Source: Metabacillus lacus (lineage in GTDB: Bacteria > Bacillota > Bacilli > Bacillales > Bacillaceae). From it: a DNA stretch of 64,000 nt. The stretch covers positions 1 through 64,000 of the forward strand of contig NZ_WKKI01000012.1 of assembly GCF_009674805.1 (NCBI RefSeq). The letters run 5' to 3'. Within the stretch, counting starts at the first letter, position 1. Each line of letters opens with the position of its first letter. Positions 18,434 to 27,266 of this stretch are shown piece after piece. Below the pieces are notes generated by a model. That model was not told the DNA's origin. It did no database searches and saw nothing but the letters and a program-made list of their open reading frames with translations. A program made the position numbers and the translations under genes.

Positions 18434-19864
18434 TTGTTGAATCAGCTTAAGCGTCTTGGAGGGGATTCCCTCCTTTACGCATTAATGAACGTGGGTACAA
18501 AGCTGATTGCGTTTCTGATGATTCCGATTTACACTTCCTACCTGGGAAGAGAGCAGTTTGGTGCTCTGGGAACGATTGATTCTTTTACTAGCATGATGAC
18601 ATTTCTTGTGATATTCGGAACAGATTCCGCACTGGCTTATTATTACTTTGACAAAGATCATAAAGGAAACAAAATTGAGTATGTCCGGAACGTTCTTCTG
18701 TTCCGGTTTTATGTGGCATTATCGCTTTTGATACTGTCGGTTTTGTTCGGACCGGCGCTGTCTTATGCAATCACAGGCACACGAGGGTTTGAACTTGTGC
18801 TGCAGCTGTCATTTATCGTTCTTTTGCTGGAAGCACTGATTACCCTAGTGCTGACATATTTCAGATATGAATTTCTTTCTAAAAGAGTTGTCATCATGAC
18901 GGTGCTAAGGCTCGGACTTGTTGCGCTTCTGTCTTATGCATTTTTGCGTTTCATCAGTCCTGATGTGGAAATGGTCATTTACGGGCGTATGGCAGCAGCA
19001 TTGGCCATTATTGTATTTCTTCTTCCGCAGCTCAAGAGATTTGCAGCATTCAAGTTTAACGGCAAGCTGATGAAAGAGCTCCTGACATATGCGGCGCCGC
19101 TCGTTCCTGCTTCCATGGCATTCTGGGTAATCTCTCAGTCCAACAAGCTGTTCATCACGCATTTTGAGGGGCTGGAGTCAGTCGGGCTGTATGAAGCGGC
19201 ACTACGGTTTGCCACTGTGATCACACTGTTAACGTCGAGTGTTCAGATGGCCTGGCGTCCATATTCGATGTCCATTAAGGATAAACCAAACGCCAAGAGT
19301 ATTTTCAGAAATGTGTATGTGCTGATTTTTGCAGTGGGCATGTTCGGTTTGATGGGAGTTGCAACCTTTGTCCCGTTTATTTTCGAAGCATTCCTGGGAG
19401 AGGACTTTCATGAAGCAAGTATGTATATACCGCTCTTGAGCCTTGGTACGTTTTTGAACTTTTACTATTTAATTATTTCAGTAGGATTGTTTATCGAAAA
19501 GAAAACCAAGCCGATATCTTTCTATTTTGGAATAGCAGCCGTCATCAGTGTGATACTAAATTTGATACTGATTCCGCTGTTTTCGCTATGGGGAGCAGCT
19601 GCAGCCGTAACCGTTGCGTACGGTTTTGCCTGCGTGAGCATCTTCCTGCGCAGCCAAAAAGAATATTATGTTCCAACTCCTGTTGGAAGTATCATGTTTA
19701 TGTTTGTCACAGGCCTCCTGTCAATTGCTGCAGTGCAATATGTACTGCAATTCTCTGAATTGAGCATATGGTATGTGCTGATTCCATGGCTGTTTTTTGC
19801 ATTAACAAACGGCGGGGTTCTGGCGACGCTTAGAAGAAAAGGAAGAGTGGAGGAAACAGCTTGA
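18434..19864 (+). CDS. Wzx-type lipid-linked oligosaccharide flippase
   Basis: A 476-residue polytopic membrane protein of the MOP/polysaccharide-transport family with 12 or more hydrophobic segments. The N-terminus reads LNVGTKLIAFLMIPIYTSYLG-like (start MLNQLKRLGGDSLLYALMN). It would flip undecaprenyl-linked repeat units to the outer face for polymerisation. It starts at TTG 18434 (or 18437), three bases after the wbpD stop, and its own stop overlaps the TTG start of wbpI. Confidence 0.85.
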   Translation: MLNQLKRLGGDSLLYALMNVGTKLIAFLMIPIYTSYLGREQFGALGTIDSFTSMMTFLVIFGTDSALAYYYFDKDHKGNKIEYVRNVLLFRFYVALSLLILSVLFGPALSYAITGTRGFELVLQLSFIVLLLEALITLVLTYFRYEFLSKRVVIMTVLRLGLVALLSYAFLRFISPDVEMVIYGRMAAALAIIVFLLPQLKRFAAFKFNGKLMKELLTYAAPLVPASMAFWVISQSNKLFITHFEGLESVGLYEAALRFATVITLLTSSVQMAWRPYSMSIKDKPNAKSIFRNVYVLIFAVGMFGLMGVATFVPFIFEAFLGEDFHEASMYIPLLSLGTFLNFYYLIISVGLFIEKKTKPISFYFGIAAVISVILNLILIPLFSLWGAAAAVTVAYGFACVSIFLRSQKEYYVPTPVGSIMFMFVTGLLSIAAVQYVLQFSELSIWYVLIPWLFFALTNGGVLATLRRKGRVEETA

Positions 19865-20916
19865 AGAAGATTGTCACAATTATTGGAGCGAGGCCGCAGT
19901 TTATCAAGGCGGCACCTGTTTCAAGAGAAATCCGCAAACATTTTACAGAAATCATTGTTCATACAGGACAGCATTATGATAAAAACATGTCAGATATTTT
20001 CTTTGAAGAGCTTCAAATTCCGAAGCCTGATTATTCTTTGAATGTTGGGTCAAGTTCACACGGAAAGCAGACCGGCGAAATGCTGATACAAATTGAAGAA
20101 GTGCTGCTAAAAGAAGAGCCGGACTATGTGCTGGTTTACGGAGACACCAACTCTACTTTGGCAGGATCACTTGCAGCTTCTAAGCTTCACATCCCTGTGG
20201 TGCATATAGAAGCGGGTCTTAGAAGCTTTAACAAGAAAATGCCGGAAGAGATCAACCGCATTATGACCGATCATGTGTCTCAATACCTGTTCTGCCCGAC
20301 GCAGACAGCGGTTGATAACTTGAAGGACGAAAACATCACGCAAGGTGTGCACAATGTAGGTGATGTAATGTACGATGCCGTTCTTTATAATTTGCAGCTG
20401 GCAGAGAAATCATCTGTTCTTGAAAATCACGGTCTTGAGAAAAACAGCTATCATCTAATTACACTGCATCGTGCAGAAAATACGGATGATCAGAAAAGAA
20501 TGGAAAATATCATTTCGGCATTTCAGCAGATCGACAAAACACTGATTTGGCCCATTCATCCAAGAACCAAAAACAAGCTGGAAGGCTACGGCATTCGTCT
20601 CGATGAGATTTCTAACCTGAAAGTGATTGAGCCGGTAGGCTATCTGGATATGCTGACACTTGTCAGCAATGCGGAAAAAATTCTGACAGATTCCGGCGGC
20701 GTCCAAAAGGAAGCATACTTCTTAAAAATTCCTTGCGTGACACTTCGTGAGGAAACGGAGTGGGTCGAAACTGTACAGAACAAAGGCAATGTCCTTGTCG
20801 GTTCTGATACGGAAAAAATTCTTGCAGCTGCCAATAGCAGCTATGTATCAGAGTATCAGCCCGCTTTTGGTGATGGCGAGAGCGCGAAGCATATTGCAGA
20901 GTTGCTCAAACGTTAG
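19861..20916 (+). CDS. wbpI: WbpI-type non-hydrolysing UDP-sugar 2-epimerase
   Basis: A 351-residue UDP-GlcNAc 2-epimerase-family enzyme. It shows IGARPQFIKAAPV at the N-terminus, HTGQHYD, VYGDTNSTLAG, HIEAGLRSF, and TDSGGVQKEA in the UDP-binding C-terminal domain. In this cluster it should invert C2 of UDP-GlcNAc(3NAc)A to UDP-ManNAc(3NAc)A. An MnaA making UDP-ManNAc is the alternative if the wbp assignment is wrong. The TTG start overlaps the flippase stop and has GGAGG upstream. Confidence 0.87.
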   Translation: MKKIVTIIGARPQFIKAAPVSREIRKHFTEIIVHTGQHYDKNMSDIFFEELQIPKPDYSLNVGSSSHGKQTGEMLIQIEEVLLKEEPDYVLVYGDTNSTLAGSLAASKLHIPVVHIEAGLRSFNKKMPEEINRIMTDHVSQYLFCPTQTAVDNLKDENITQGVHNVGDVMYDAVLYNLQLAEKSSVLENHGLEKNSYHLITLHRAENTDDQKRMENIISAFQQIDKTLIWPIHPRTKNKLEGYGIRLDEISNLKVIEPVGYLDMLTLVSNAEKILTDSGGVQKEAYFLKIPCVTLREETEWVETVQNKGNVLVGSDTEKILAAANSSYVSEYQPAFGDGESAKHIAELLKR

Positions 20917-20980
20917 TTTAAGAATGGGGCGGGCAGTATCTGTCCGCTCACTTACTTTGTAAAGGAGTTATTTTTGAACC

Positions 20981-22351
20981 ATGTTTTATTTTCTGTTATG
21001 GATCCTGATCCTGGTTACTTCTTTTCTTCTGTTCCGTAAAGTTTCCGGATCAATGTCCCTTTTAACGCCGAATTTAATATCCATAACGTTCTATTACTCC
21101 CTTTTAGCTTCGTCTTACATCGGATCGCTTCTCATTGTCCTCAATATTGATGAACACTATATGATTCGTTTACTATCAGACGACATTTACCGTTTATATG
21201 GCTTTGTTTTTATTTGTTTTATTATGATTTTCATGCCGTTAACCATGTTTCTGTTCAGCAAGCTGATTGGCTTTGAGGCTGAAGCTGAATTTAAACGATA
21301 CGTGGAAGCTCCTGTTTACAAGGAGGAAAATCCTAACCTGCTTTTTCTGACGTATGCAGGATTAACACTTGTTTCCCTGGCGGCAATCGGCTATACAGTG
21401 ATGAAAATAGGAATCGGCAACGTCCCAATACTATCACTGCTTCGCGGCGGCGGAAATTTGGATGCGATGAGGATTGAAGCATCACATAATTTTAGCGGAA
21501 ACACGATCATCAGGAATATTTTTGGTGTTGCACTAACGCCGATTCTTTCAATGATTACGTTCATTTATTTTCACCAGACAAAGCAGCTCCGCTGGCTGGC
21601 ACTGTTTGCCATCACTGCGGGAGGAGCCGTATTTATGCAGGTGTACGACCTTGCAAAAGGCCCGATCATCTTTTATATGATGATGGTGATTCTCCTTCTG
21701 ATTTATTTACGGATTATCAGGCTGACCTGGCTGAAAATTTCCGTTCTTGCCGGCTTTGGCGTCGGATTGATTCTGGTGATGTACATCTTTATCATGGGCG
21801 TAACCGATACAGAGGCTTTTCTCTCCTTTAACAGGGGACCAATTGGAAGGGTCATTCTCTCGCAGATCGCGCCGTTTTATTTGCATCTTGATTTGTTTAC
21901 AGATCGTCTGCCGCTTTTGATGGGGCAGAGCCTGCCATCCTCTTTGATCGGCCTGTATGATCTTGAGCAAATTCGTTCCGCAAGGCTTGCGATGGAAGTA
22001 TTCTTTCCGCAAAGAGTCGAAGCCGGTACAGCAGGAGTGCTGAATACGCTGTTTGCTGCAGAAGCTTATGCCAACTTTGGTTATGCCGGAGTGATGATTG
22101 GCACCATTTATGTGGCACTGTACATTCAAATCATCTACGTCCTGTTTATCAGGCTTCCAAAAAATCCGTTGTTTTTAACGCTGTTTGTTTACTTTTCTGT
22201 CAACATTCCGCGTGTCGTGATCGGCGGCTTTGCAGACTTTCTGCTCAACACGCTCTGGGTTTCCATACTCGTGGTCCTGTTAACACCGTATTTAGTGCTG
22301 CAGGCTTATAAATTGTGGAATAACCGTAGGCAGCTGCAGGAGCTGTCATAA
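20981..22351 (+). CDS. Wzy-like polysaccharide polymerase
   Basis: A 456-residue membrane protein with about 10-12 hydrophobic segments and a large soluble loop near residues 340-380. That loop (GQSLPSSLIGLYDLEQ, GVLNTLFAAEAYANFG) fits oligosaccharide repeat-unit polymerases (OAG/Wzy). Such enzymes link repeat units on the outer face of the membrane. It is the last gene of the polysaccharide operon and ends at a strong terminator. Primary sequence in this family is poorly conserved; the call rests on topology and on the Wzx/Wzz neighbours. Confidence 0.75.
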   Translation: MFYFLLWILILVTSFLLFRKVSGSMSLLTPNLISITFYYSLLASSYIGSLLIVLNIDEHYMIRLLSDDIYRLYGFVFICFIMIFMPLTMFLFSKLIGFEAEAEFKRYVEAPVYKEENPNLLFLTYAGLTLVSLAAIGYTVMKIGIGNVPILSLLRGGGNLDAMRIEASHNFSGNTIIRNIFGVALTPILSMITFIYFHQTKQLRWLALFAITAGGAVFMQVYDLAKGPIIFYMMMVILLLIYLRIIRLTWLKISVLAGFGVGLILVMYIFIMGVTDTEAFLSFNRGPIGRVILSQIAPFYLHLDLFTDRLPLLMGQSLPSSLIGLYDLEQIRSARLAMEVFFPQRVEAGTAGVLNTLFAAEAYANFGYAGVMIGTIYVALYIQIIYVLFIRLPKNPLFLTLFVYFSVNIPRVVIGGFADFLLNTLWVSILVVLLTPYLVLQAYKLWNNRRQLQELS

Positions 22352-22373
22352 CCTCTATAGATATGTGTTTTAC

Positions 22374-22398
22374 CCGCAGACAGCGTCTGCGGTTTTTT
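22374..22398 (+). terminator. Terminator of the polysaccharide operon
   Basis: CCGCAGAC pairs with GTCTGCGG and is followed by TTTTTT. Confidence 0.88.
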
Positions 22399-22407
22399 CA
22401 TTAGTAA

Positions 22408-22461
22408 AGCAAAAAAAGATGACCCAAAGGCCGTTTTCAGCGGCTGCTTTGGATCATCTTC
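22408..22461 (-). terminator. Terminator of the autolysin operon (minus strand)
   Basis: Read on the minus strand, AAGATGATCCAAAG pairs with CTTTGGGTCATCTT and ends in a T-run. It closes the SpoIID/LytB-like gene. Confidence 0.85.
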
Positions 22462-22467
22462 TGGTCT

Positions 22468-23994
22468 TTATTTTGATACGGTTGTGCCCGGGTAGTAATG
22501 TCTTACGATGTCTTCAGCTTTTGTGCCGTTTTCAGCGAAGCCTTTAGCTCCGTATTGACTCATCCCGATACGGTGGCCCCAGCCTTTTCCGTTTATCTCG
22601 ATGGATTTAGGATCAGCTTCTCTTGTAATCGTGCCAGATGCTGTTTGAATGGTCGCAGTCCCGCTATTTACAGCGACTGTTGAACCGTTTGCGAGCATCA
22701 CTTGTGCTCCGTTTACACTGTAAGCCCCGTCAGAGGATGATGCTCTCTGAATGGTATATCCTTTGCTCGCTGAGAGTGTAAACCAGTTGGAGCGAAGCAT
22801 ATTGTATGCTGCCGGAACAGGGAAGAGCTTGCGAATGTCATTTTCATTGCCGGAAAGTGTTTTAGTCCCGTTAGACGTAGTAACAGTCACACTGCCGATT
22901 TCCCCGTTTGCTCCTTTTGGATTGGCTTTTACATCATACAGTACAGTGTTGCTAGGATTGTATCCAAAGCTTGTAAGTATCGTACTTGAACTAAATGTTT
23001 CCCTCCAGCTGCTGTGCGGGGAAGACTCATATGGATCTGCCACTGATATCAGGTAGGGAAAGCTTGCCTGACTGGAGTTCCATACATCTCCGACATTTGC
23101 TGTTCTTCCTCCGCTTGTTGAGTAGAAGAAGGTTTGAATCGGCTTGTTGTTGTATTTCACCATTATGCCGTCCGTGTCAGTGACTGCTTTTGTTGTTGAA
23201 GCCGTTTCAGATGAATATCCTTTATACACCTGGCTGGCTGTAGTGCTGCTGAGCGACATGGTGTTGGCAGCATAGCTTCTTGCTACAATCGCTTGTGCTT
23301 TTAACGCTTCAATATGCCATGATGCCGGCATTTCATTTGGCACAACACCTTTAAGATAATCTTCAAGAGCAAGGGAATTGGTTAAACGGATTTTGCTTCC
23401 GTTCGCTTTCAGCTCTGCACTTCCTCTGTATGAAGCATGATTGTAGCGGATCGTCGAAATGCCTGCTGGTGAGTTTTCAAGAAGAGTTGTTTGAGAACTG
23501 ACCCATCCTCTTACCCCGTCAGAAAGCTGAATGTTGTACCAGACAACTCCACCGCTAGTGATCGATGAAATATACTCTGCAGCTTCGTTTCTTGTTAAAG
23601 TTCTAACAGCATCATAGCTTGCGCCTGCACCCTTGCGAACAACAGTGTCACTCGTAAATTTAGCATATCTGGATGTCGGGTTTTTTGTCTCAGATATGCG
23701 GAAGCCTGCATTTGCTGTATATGTTTGACCGTTTGCAGTAAGTGTCGGCCTGCTTCCCGGTGACGAAGCGGAGAGTGTTAATCCCGGCAAAAGAAGGACT
23801 CTGTCCCGTGAAGTCAGGTTTTCAAGCTCAAACAGCCCGTTTAGCTGAAAAGATAGTGATGCATCTTCCTTCAGCTGAACATTTACCTGGCTGCTGTAGC
23901 TTGCTTTTTCATAGGCTGAAGCTGCAGGTGCACCGGCACCCGCAATCAAAGCAGCTGAGAGGGCGATGCCTCCGAACCATTTTTTACAGTTCAT
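22468..23994 (-). CDS. SpoIID/LytB-domain wall protein with SH3 module
   Basis: A 508-residue exported protein. The signal peptide covers residues 1-27. An SH3b domain lies at about 100-175 (RYAKFTSDTVVRKGAGASYD, then VRGWVSSQ). A SpoIID domain at about 195-480 shows NEMPASWHIEALKAQAIVAR and GHRIGMSQYGAKG. SpoIID of sporulation is a lytic transglycosylase; the vegetative relative LytB enhances the amidase LytC, whose likely counterpart is encoded two genes upstream. It lies four bases after the SH3 gene and is the last gene of its operon. Confidence 0.88.
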   Translation of the reverse strand: MNCKKWFGGIALSAALIAGAGAPAASAYEKASYSSQVNVQLKEDASLSFQLNGLFELENLTSRDRVLLLPGLTLSASSPGSRPTLTANGQTYTANAGFRISETKNPTSRYAKFTSDTVVRKGAGASYDAVRTLTRNEAAEYISSITSGGVVWYNIQLSDGVRGWVSSQTTLLENSPAGISTIRYNHASYRGSAELKANGSKIRLTNSLALEDYLKGVVPNEMPASWHIEALKAQAIVARSYAANTMSLSSTTASQVYKGYSSETASTTKAVTDTDGIMVKYNNKPIQTFFYSTSGGRTANVGDVWNSSQASFPYLISVADPYESSPHSSWRETFSSSTILTSFGYNPSNTVLYDVKANPKGANGEIGSVTVTTSNGTKTLSGNENDIRKLFPVPAAYNMLRSNWFTLSASKGYTIQRASSSDGAYSVNGAQVMLANGSTVAVNSGTATIQTASGTITREADPKSIEINGKGWGHRIGMSQYGAKGFAENGTKAEDIVRHYYPGTTVSK

Positions 23995-23998
23995 GTGA

Positions 23999-24640
23999 TT
24001 ATTTCACCTCGCCGTGCTTGGCCTCTATCCAGCCTCTCGTACCGTTTGCAAGCTCAATATTATACCAAACTTCATTTTTATTATTCTTAAATGCAGTGAT
24101 ATATTTCAGGTTCTGACCTGCAGAAGCGGTTCCGACCTGTCTGTAATCTGCAGTAGCTCCGCTGCGTACTGCTCCTGTTGTTTTCACACTGAATGTTGTA
24201 AAAGGAGCAACTGCAGCTGTGGTGACTTCACCAGCCTGGATCCAGCCGAAGGTACCGGAAGAAATTTCTACTCTGTACCATTTTCCTTCCGCATTTGTAT
24301 GCTCTTGAACTACTTTTAAAGAACTGCCGGCAGGAAAACTTTTAAGGATGCGGTATTGTTTTAAAGCGCCGGAATGCACATCTGCAATAACAGATTTCAC
24401 GTTTACTGAGCTTGGCAGGGCAGGAACAGCAGCTCCGCCTCCGTTGCTCACTGCCTGGCGAAGAGCTGCCACTTCAGCCTCAAGGCTGTTTACTTTTGTT
24501 TTCAAGGGATTCAGCTGGGAATTGACCCATTCAACGCTTGCAAGAATCACATTGCTGTTGGCAGAAGAGATTGCAGGTGTTACCATGCTTCCCAATAAAA
24601 TACCGCTGGCAAAAATCAGTGCAGCCTGTTTCTTTTTCAT
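23999..24640 (-). CDS. Exported protein with two SH3b domains
   Basis: A 213-residue exported protein. A signal peptide covers residues 1-27, followed by a short coiled-coil (about 35-70; NPLKTKVNSLEAEVAALRQA). Two bacterial SH3 domains follow (about 80-140 and 150-210), each ending in the GW motif (GTFGWIQAGE and GTRGWIEAKH). No catalytic domain is present. It sits between the amidase and the SpoIID/LytB-like gene with gaps of three and four bases. Its position recalls lytA in the lytABC operon, but it is not recognisably homologous, so I give no symbol. GGAGG precedes its ATG. Confidence 0.8.
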   Translation of the reverse strand: MKKKQAALIFASGILLGSMVTPAISSANSNVILASVEWVNSQLNPLKTKVNSLEAEVAALRQAVSNGGGAAVPALPSSVNVKSVIADVHSGALKQYRILKSFPAGSSLKVVQEHTNAEGKWYRVEISSGTFGWIQAGEVTTAAVAPFTTFSVKTTGAVRSGATADYRQVGTASAGQNLKYITAFKNNKNEVWYNIELANGTRGWIEAKHGEVK

Positions 24641-24643
24641 AGC

Positions 24644-27058
24644 TTAATAGCCTCCATCAAAATATTTTTTAATTCCGTTATAAATACCTTCTGCCGCTCT
24701 TTTGCGAACAAGGTCCTGTCTCAGCATATTTTCTTCTGTCGGATTAGACATAAAGGCAAGCTCAACTAATGCACTTGGAAGATTGTTATAACGCAGCACG
24801 TAGAAATTAGCTGCTTTTGAACCTCGATCCGTTGTATTCAGCTGCTTAACAAGCTCCTGCTGAATCAGACGGGACAAGATGGAGCTCTTGTCTCCATTAA
24901 AGTTATAAGCCAAGTTAAAGAATGTTTCTGTTCCACGGGCTGATTTATTCGTGCTGGCATTTGCATGAATGCTCACAAAAATATCATGATCGGAAGAATT
25001 TGAAATGGTTGTTCTCTGATCGAGAGTTAAATAGATATCAGTTTCTCTCGTATATGACACATGTGCGCCATTGCTGGTTAAATAGGTTGCTAGATGTTTA
25101 GCGACAGCAAGTGCCACTTCTTTTTCACGCAAACCTGTAGGACCTATCGCACCTGGATCTGTTCCGCCGTGGCCTGCATCAATGATGATTTTCTTTCCTT
25201 GTATTCCAACCGGCATCACCGTCAGGCTCAGCTGGTTGTTTTTATCCCTGACCGTAAACATGTAATTTGCCTGAGGCTTGATTGTCAGGAAGTCGCCGGA
25301 ATGAGAAATGCTGCTGACACCTTTTAATGCTCCAGCCGGCAAATCAACCATTAATCCTTTCACGTTCACCTGAATAGAACGGTCGCTCAGCAGTTTATAA
25401 GATAATGCAGCTGAAGTGGTTTTGTCCCAAGTAAGCTCAGTATCAGTTCTGCTGTTTGAGGTGACTCTGAAGTTCATCAATCCATTAGGCTGATACGCAG
25501 CGACCTTTGTGCTTTGAATCCATCCTCTGACGCCTTTCAGCGTTTCCACGTTATACCATCCGTTGATTTCATTCAGAAGCAGCAGTGTTTCTCCGCCGCT
25601 GACAGAAGCCCTTGACGCGTAGGATGCGGAAGCGCCTCTTCTGATAACATCACTGGATTTCACGTAAACGAACTTTCTGGAAGAGAGCGTGTCGTAAAGC
25701 TCCCAGTGCGGAACCCAGCCTCTGCGCCCGTTGGAAAGCTCAACGTTTACCCAGCGCTCTCCAGTGTTTGTTAAAAATTCAGACAGGGATGTGACTCTGC
25801 TGTTGTAAGGCAGTTTTTCCACCACAGCATAAGAGTAGCCTGCACCTCTGCGCAATTCGGCATTATAAGTACCGATTAATTTGCTGATGCTGCTTTCCAT
25901 AGGCTTGTCCTGCAGCAATGTTGACAGAACCCACCCGAACGTACTTTGGTTTAGCTGGACTCTCAGCCAGCGTTGACCTGAACTGTTTACATATTGATCA
26001 ACGACCTTAACAGATGTTCCGCTGTTCAATGCAGTAAGTATTCTGTAATCAGTTGATGCGCCTGAACGTATATTTGTGTTGTTTACTCTTACATAGAAAA
26101 TCCCGTTAAGTGTCGGCTCTGTACCTGTTTGGACGTTATGAATCCAGCCAAACTGGTTAGGTGCAAATTCTACGCGGTACCATTTCTCATTAAGATTGTT
26201 TGTAAAAGAGCTGACAACCGAAAGCTTTTCGTTCAGCTTAGCCTGATATACAATGCGGTAACTATTCAGAGCCCCGCTTCTCACAGTGGCTTGATCTACT
26301 TTTGCATACACAATTGTTGAGTGTTCGATCAAGTTGGAGGGACTGGCAGTTGCTCTTAATGTTAATTGTGCGGCAGGAACCCAGCCCATTGTGCCATTGG
26401 ACAGTTCTAACCGGTACCATGGTTCATGATTTGAATTGGTGAAGAAGTCGATGATGCTGACCCTTTCATCCTGTTTCAATGTATGAATTGTCAGGTAGCC
26501 GGACTCTGCTCCGCGCTTGACAGCAATTCCGCCCTTTTCTACAAAGCCAGATAACTTTTCGGGTTTCTGGCTAAGATCGTTCATCAATACCCATCCAGTA
26601 ACTGAGTAAGCTTCTATGCGAAGCCAAATTTCATGGTTTTGGTTGACAAATGAGTCGAGTACCTTCACCATGGTGTTTTTTTCCAATGTCTCTGTAATGC
26701 TGTAATTCTTCGTGGCACCTCTGTGGATCGTTACATTGCTTTTTGCAGTAAAAAGAAATGCATCCAACTTCGGGCTGGTTGAAACGGCATTGCTCATTGT
26801 CCAGCCGGTTGTGCCCCCATGCTGAATCCTGAACCATTTTTCTCCTGAATTGTTTACAAATTCATCCATTACAGTAACCTTATCAGGTCTATGAATTGTC
26901 TTCACAACAGCATAGTCCGCAGTGGCACCTCTGTGAATTGCAGTTGAGTCTGAAATTACCTCGCCCAGCAGGGGTTTAAAGATAGTTTCAGCGTTTGAAT
27001 GAATGGGTAAAAGTCCAATGACAGTAAAACATACGATAGCAAACACCCATTTTTTCAA
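24644..27058 (-). CDS. N-acetylmuramoyl-L-alanine amidase with seven SH3b repeats
   Basis: An 804-residue exported autolysin. The signal peptide covers residues 1-23. Seven SH3b repeats follow (about 30-540), each recognised by an R-R/S-GA-x3-Y start and a GW end. The C-terminal Amidase_3 domain (about 625-800) has Zn ligands in DAGHGG, LREKEV and SIHANAS and a catalytic Glu in VELAF. It cleaves the MurNAc-L-Ala bond. It is functionally like LytC, though LytC carries CwlB repeats in place of SH3. It starts at TTG 27058. A SigD-like promoter at 27145 and a leader hairpin precede it. Confidence 0.92.
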   Translation of the reverse strand: MKKWVFAIVCFTVIGLLPIHSNAETIFKPLLGEVISDSTAIHRGATADYAVVKTIHRPDKVTVMDEFVNNSGEKWFRIQHGGTTGWTMSNAVSTSPKLDAFLFTAKSNVTIHRGATKNYSITETLEKNTMVKVLDSFVNQNHEIWLRIEAYSVTGWVLMNDLSQKPEKLSGFVEKGGIAVKRGAESGYLTIHTLKQDERVSIIDFFTNSNHEPWYRLELSNGTMGWVPAAQLTLRATASPSNLIEHSTIVYAKVDQATVRSGALNSYRIVYQAKLNEKLSVVSSFTNNLNEKWYRVEFAPNQFGWIHNVQTGTEPTLNGIFYVRVNNTNIRSGASTDYRILTALNSGTSVKVVDQYVNSSGQRWLRVQLNQSTFGWVLSTLLQDKPMESSISKLIGTYNAELRRGAGYSYAVVEKLPYNSRVTSLSEFLTNTGERWVNVELSNGRRGWVPHWELYDTLSSRKFVYVKSSDVIRRGASASYASRASVSGGETLLLLNEINGWYNVETLKGVRGWIQSTKVAAYQPNGLMNFRVTSNSRTDTELTWDKTTSAALSYKLLSDRSIQVNVKGLMVDLPAGALKGVSSISHSGDFLTIKPQANYMFTVRDKNNQLSLTVMPVGIQGKKIIIDAGHGGTDPGAIGPTGLREKEVALAVAKHLATYLTSNGAHVSYTRETDIYLTLDQRTTISNSSDHDIFVSIHANASTNKSARGTETFFNLAYNFNGDKSSILSRLIQQELVKQLNTTDRGSKAANFYVLRYNNLPSALVELAFMSNPTEENMLRQDLVRKRAAEGIYNGIKKYFDGGY

Positions 27059-27094
27059 TTTACTTTGATCACTCCCTATATTTTATTCAAAAAA

Positions 27095-27120
27095 AATACC
27101 TCTGACTGCCATCAGAGGAT
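27095..27120 (-). terminator. Hairpin with T-tract between the LCP gene and the amidase operon
   Basis: On the minus strand CCTCTGA and TCAGAGG pair around TGGCAG, followed by TATTTTTTTT. It can terminate the LCP transcript. It also lies between the SigD-like promoter and the amidase start. Confidence 0.75.
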
Positions 27121-27144
27121 ATTTTTGTCTATATTTTAACAAAT

Positions 27145-27172
27145 ATGTCGGGATATGTCCTAGGACTTTTTA
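27145..27172 (-). promoter_or_regulatory. Candidate SigD promoter of the autolysin operon
   Basis: On the minus strand TAAA, then 16 bases, then CCCGACAT, compared with the SigD consensus TAAA-N15-GCCGATAT. The lytABC operon of B. subtilis is SigD-controlled, which supports the reading. Two deviations and the longer spacing keep this tentative. Confidence 0.42.
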
Positions 27173-27266
27173 AACATTTTACAGATTATTATTATTTGTT
27201 TACGAAATTGTAAGAAAAAATGGATTGATTTTCTAGAAAAATAGGTAACTGGACCTAAACATCTTT

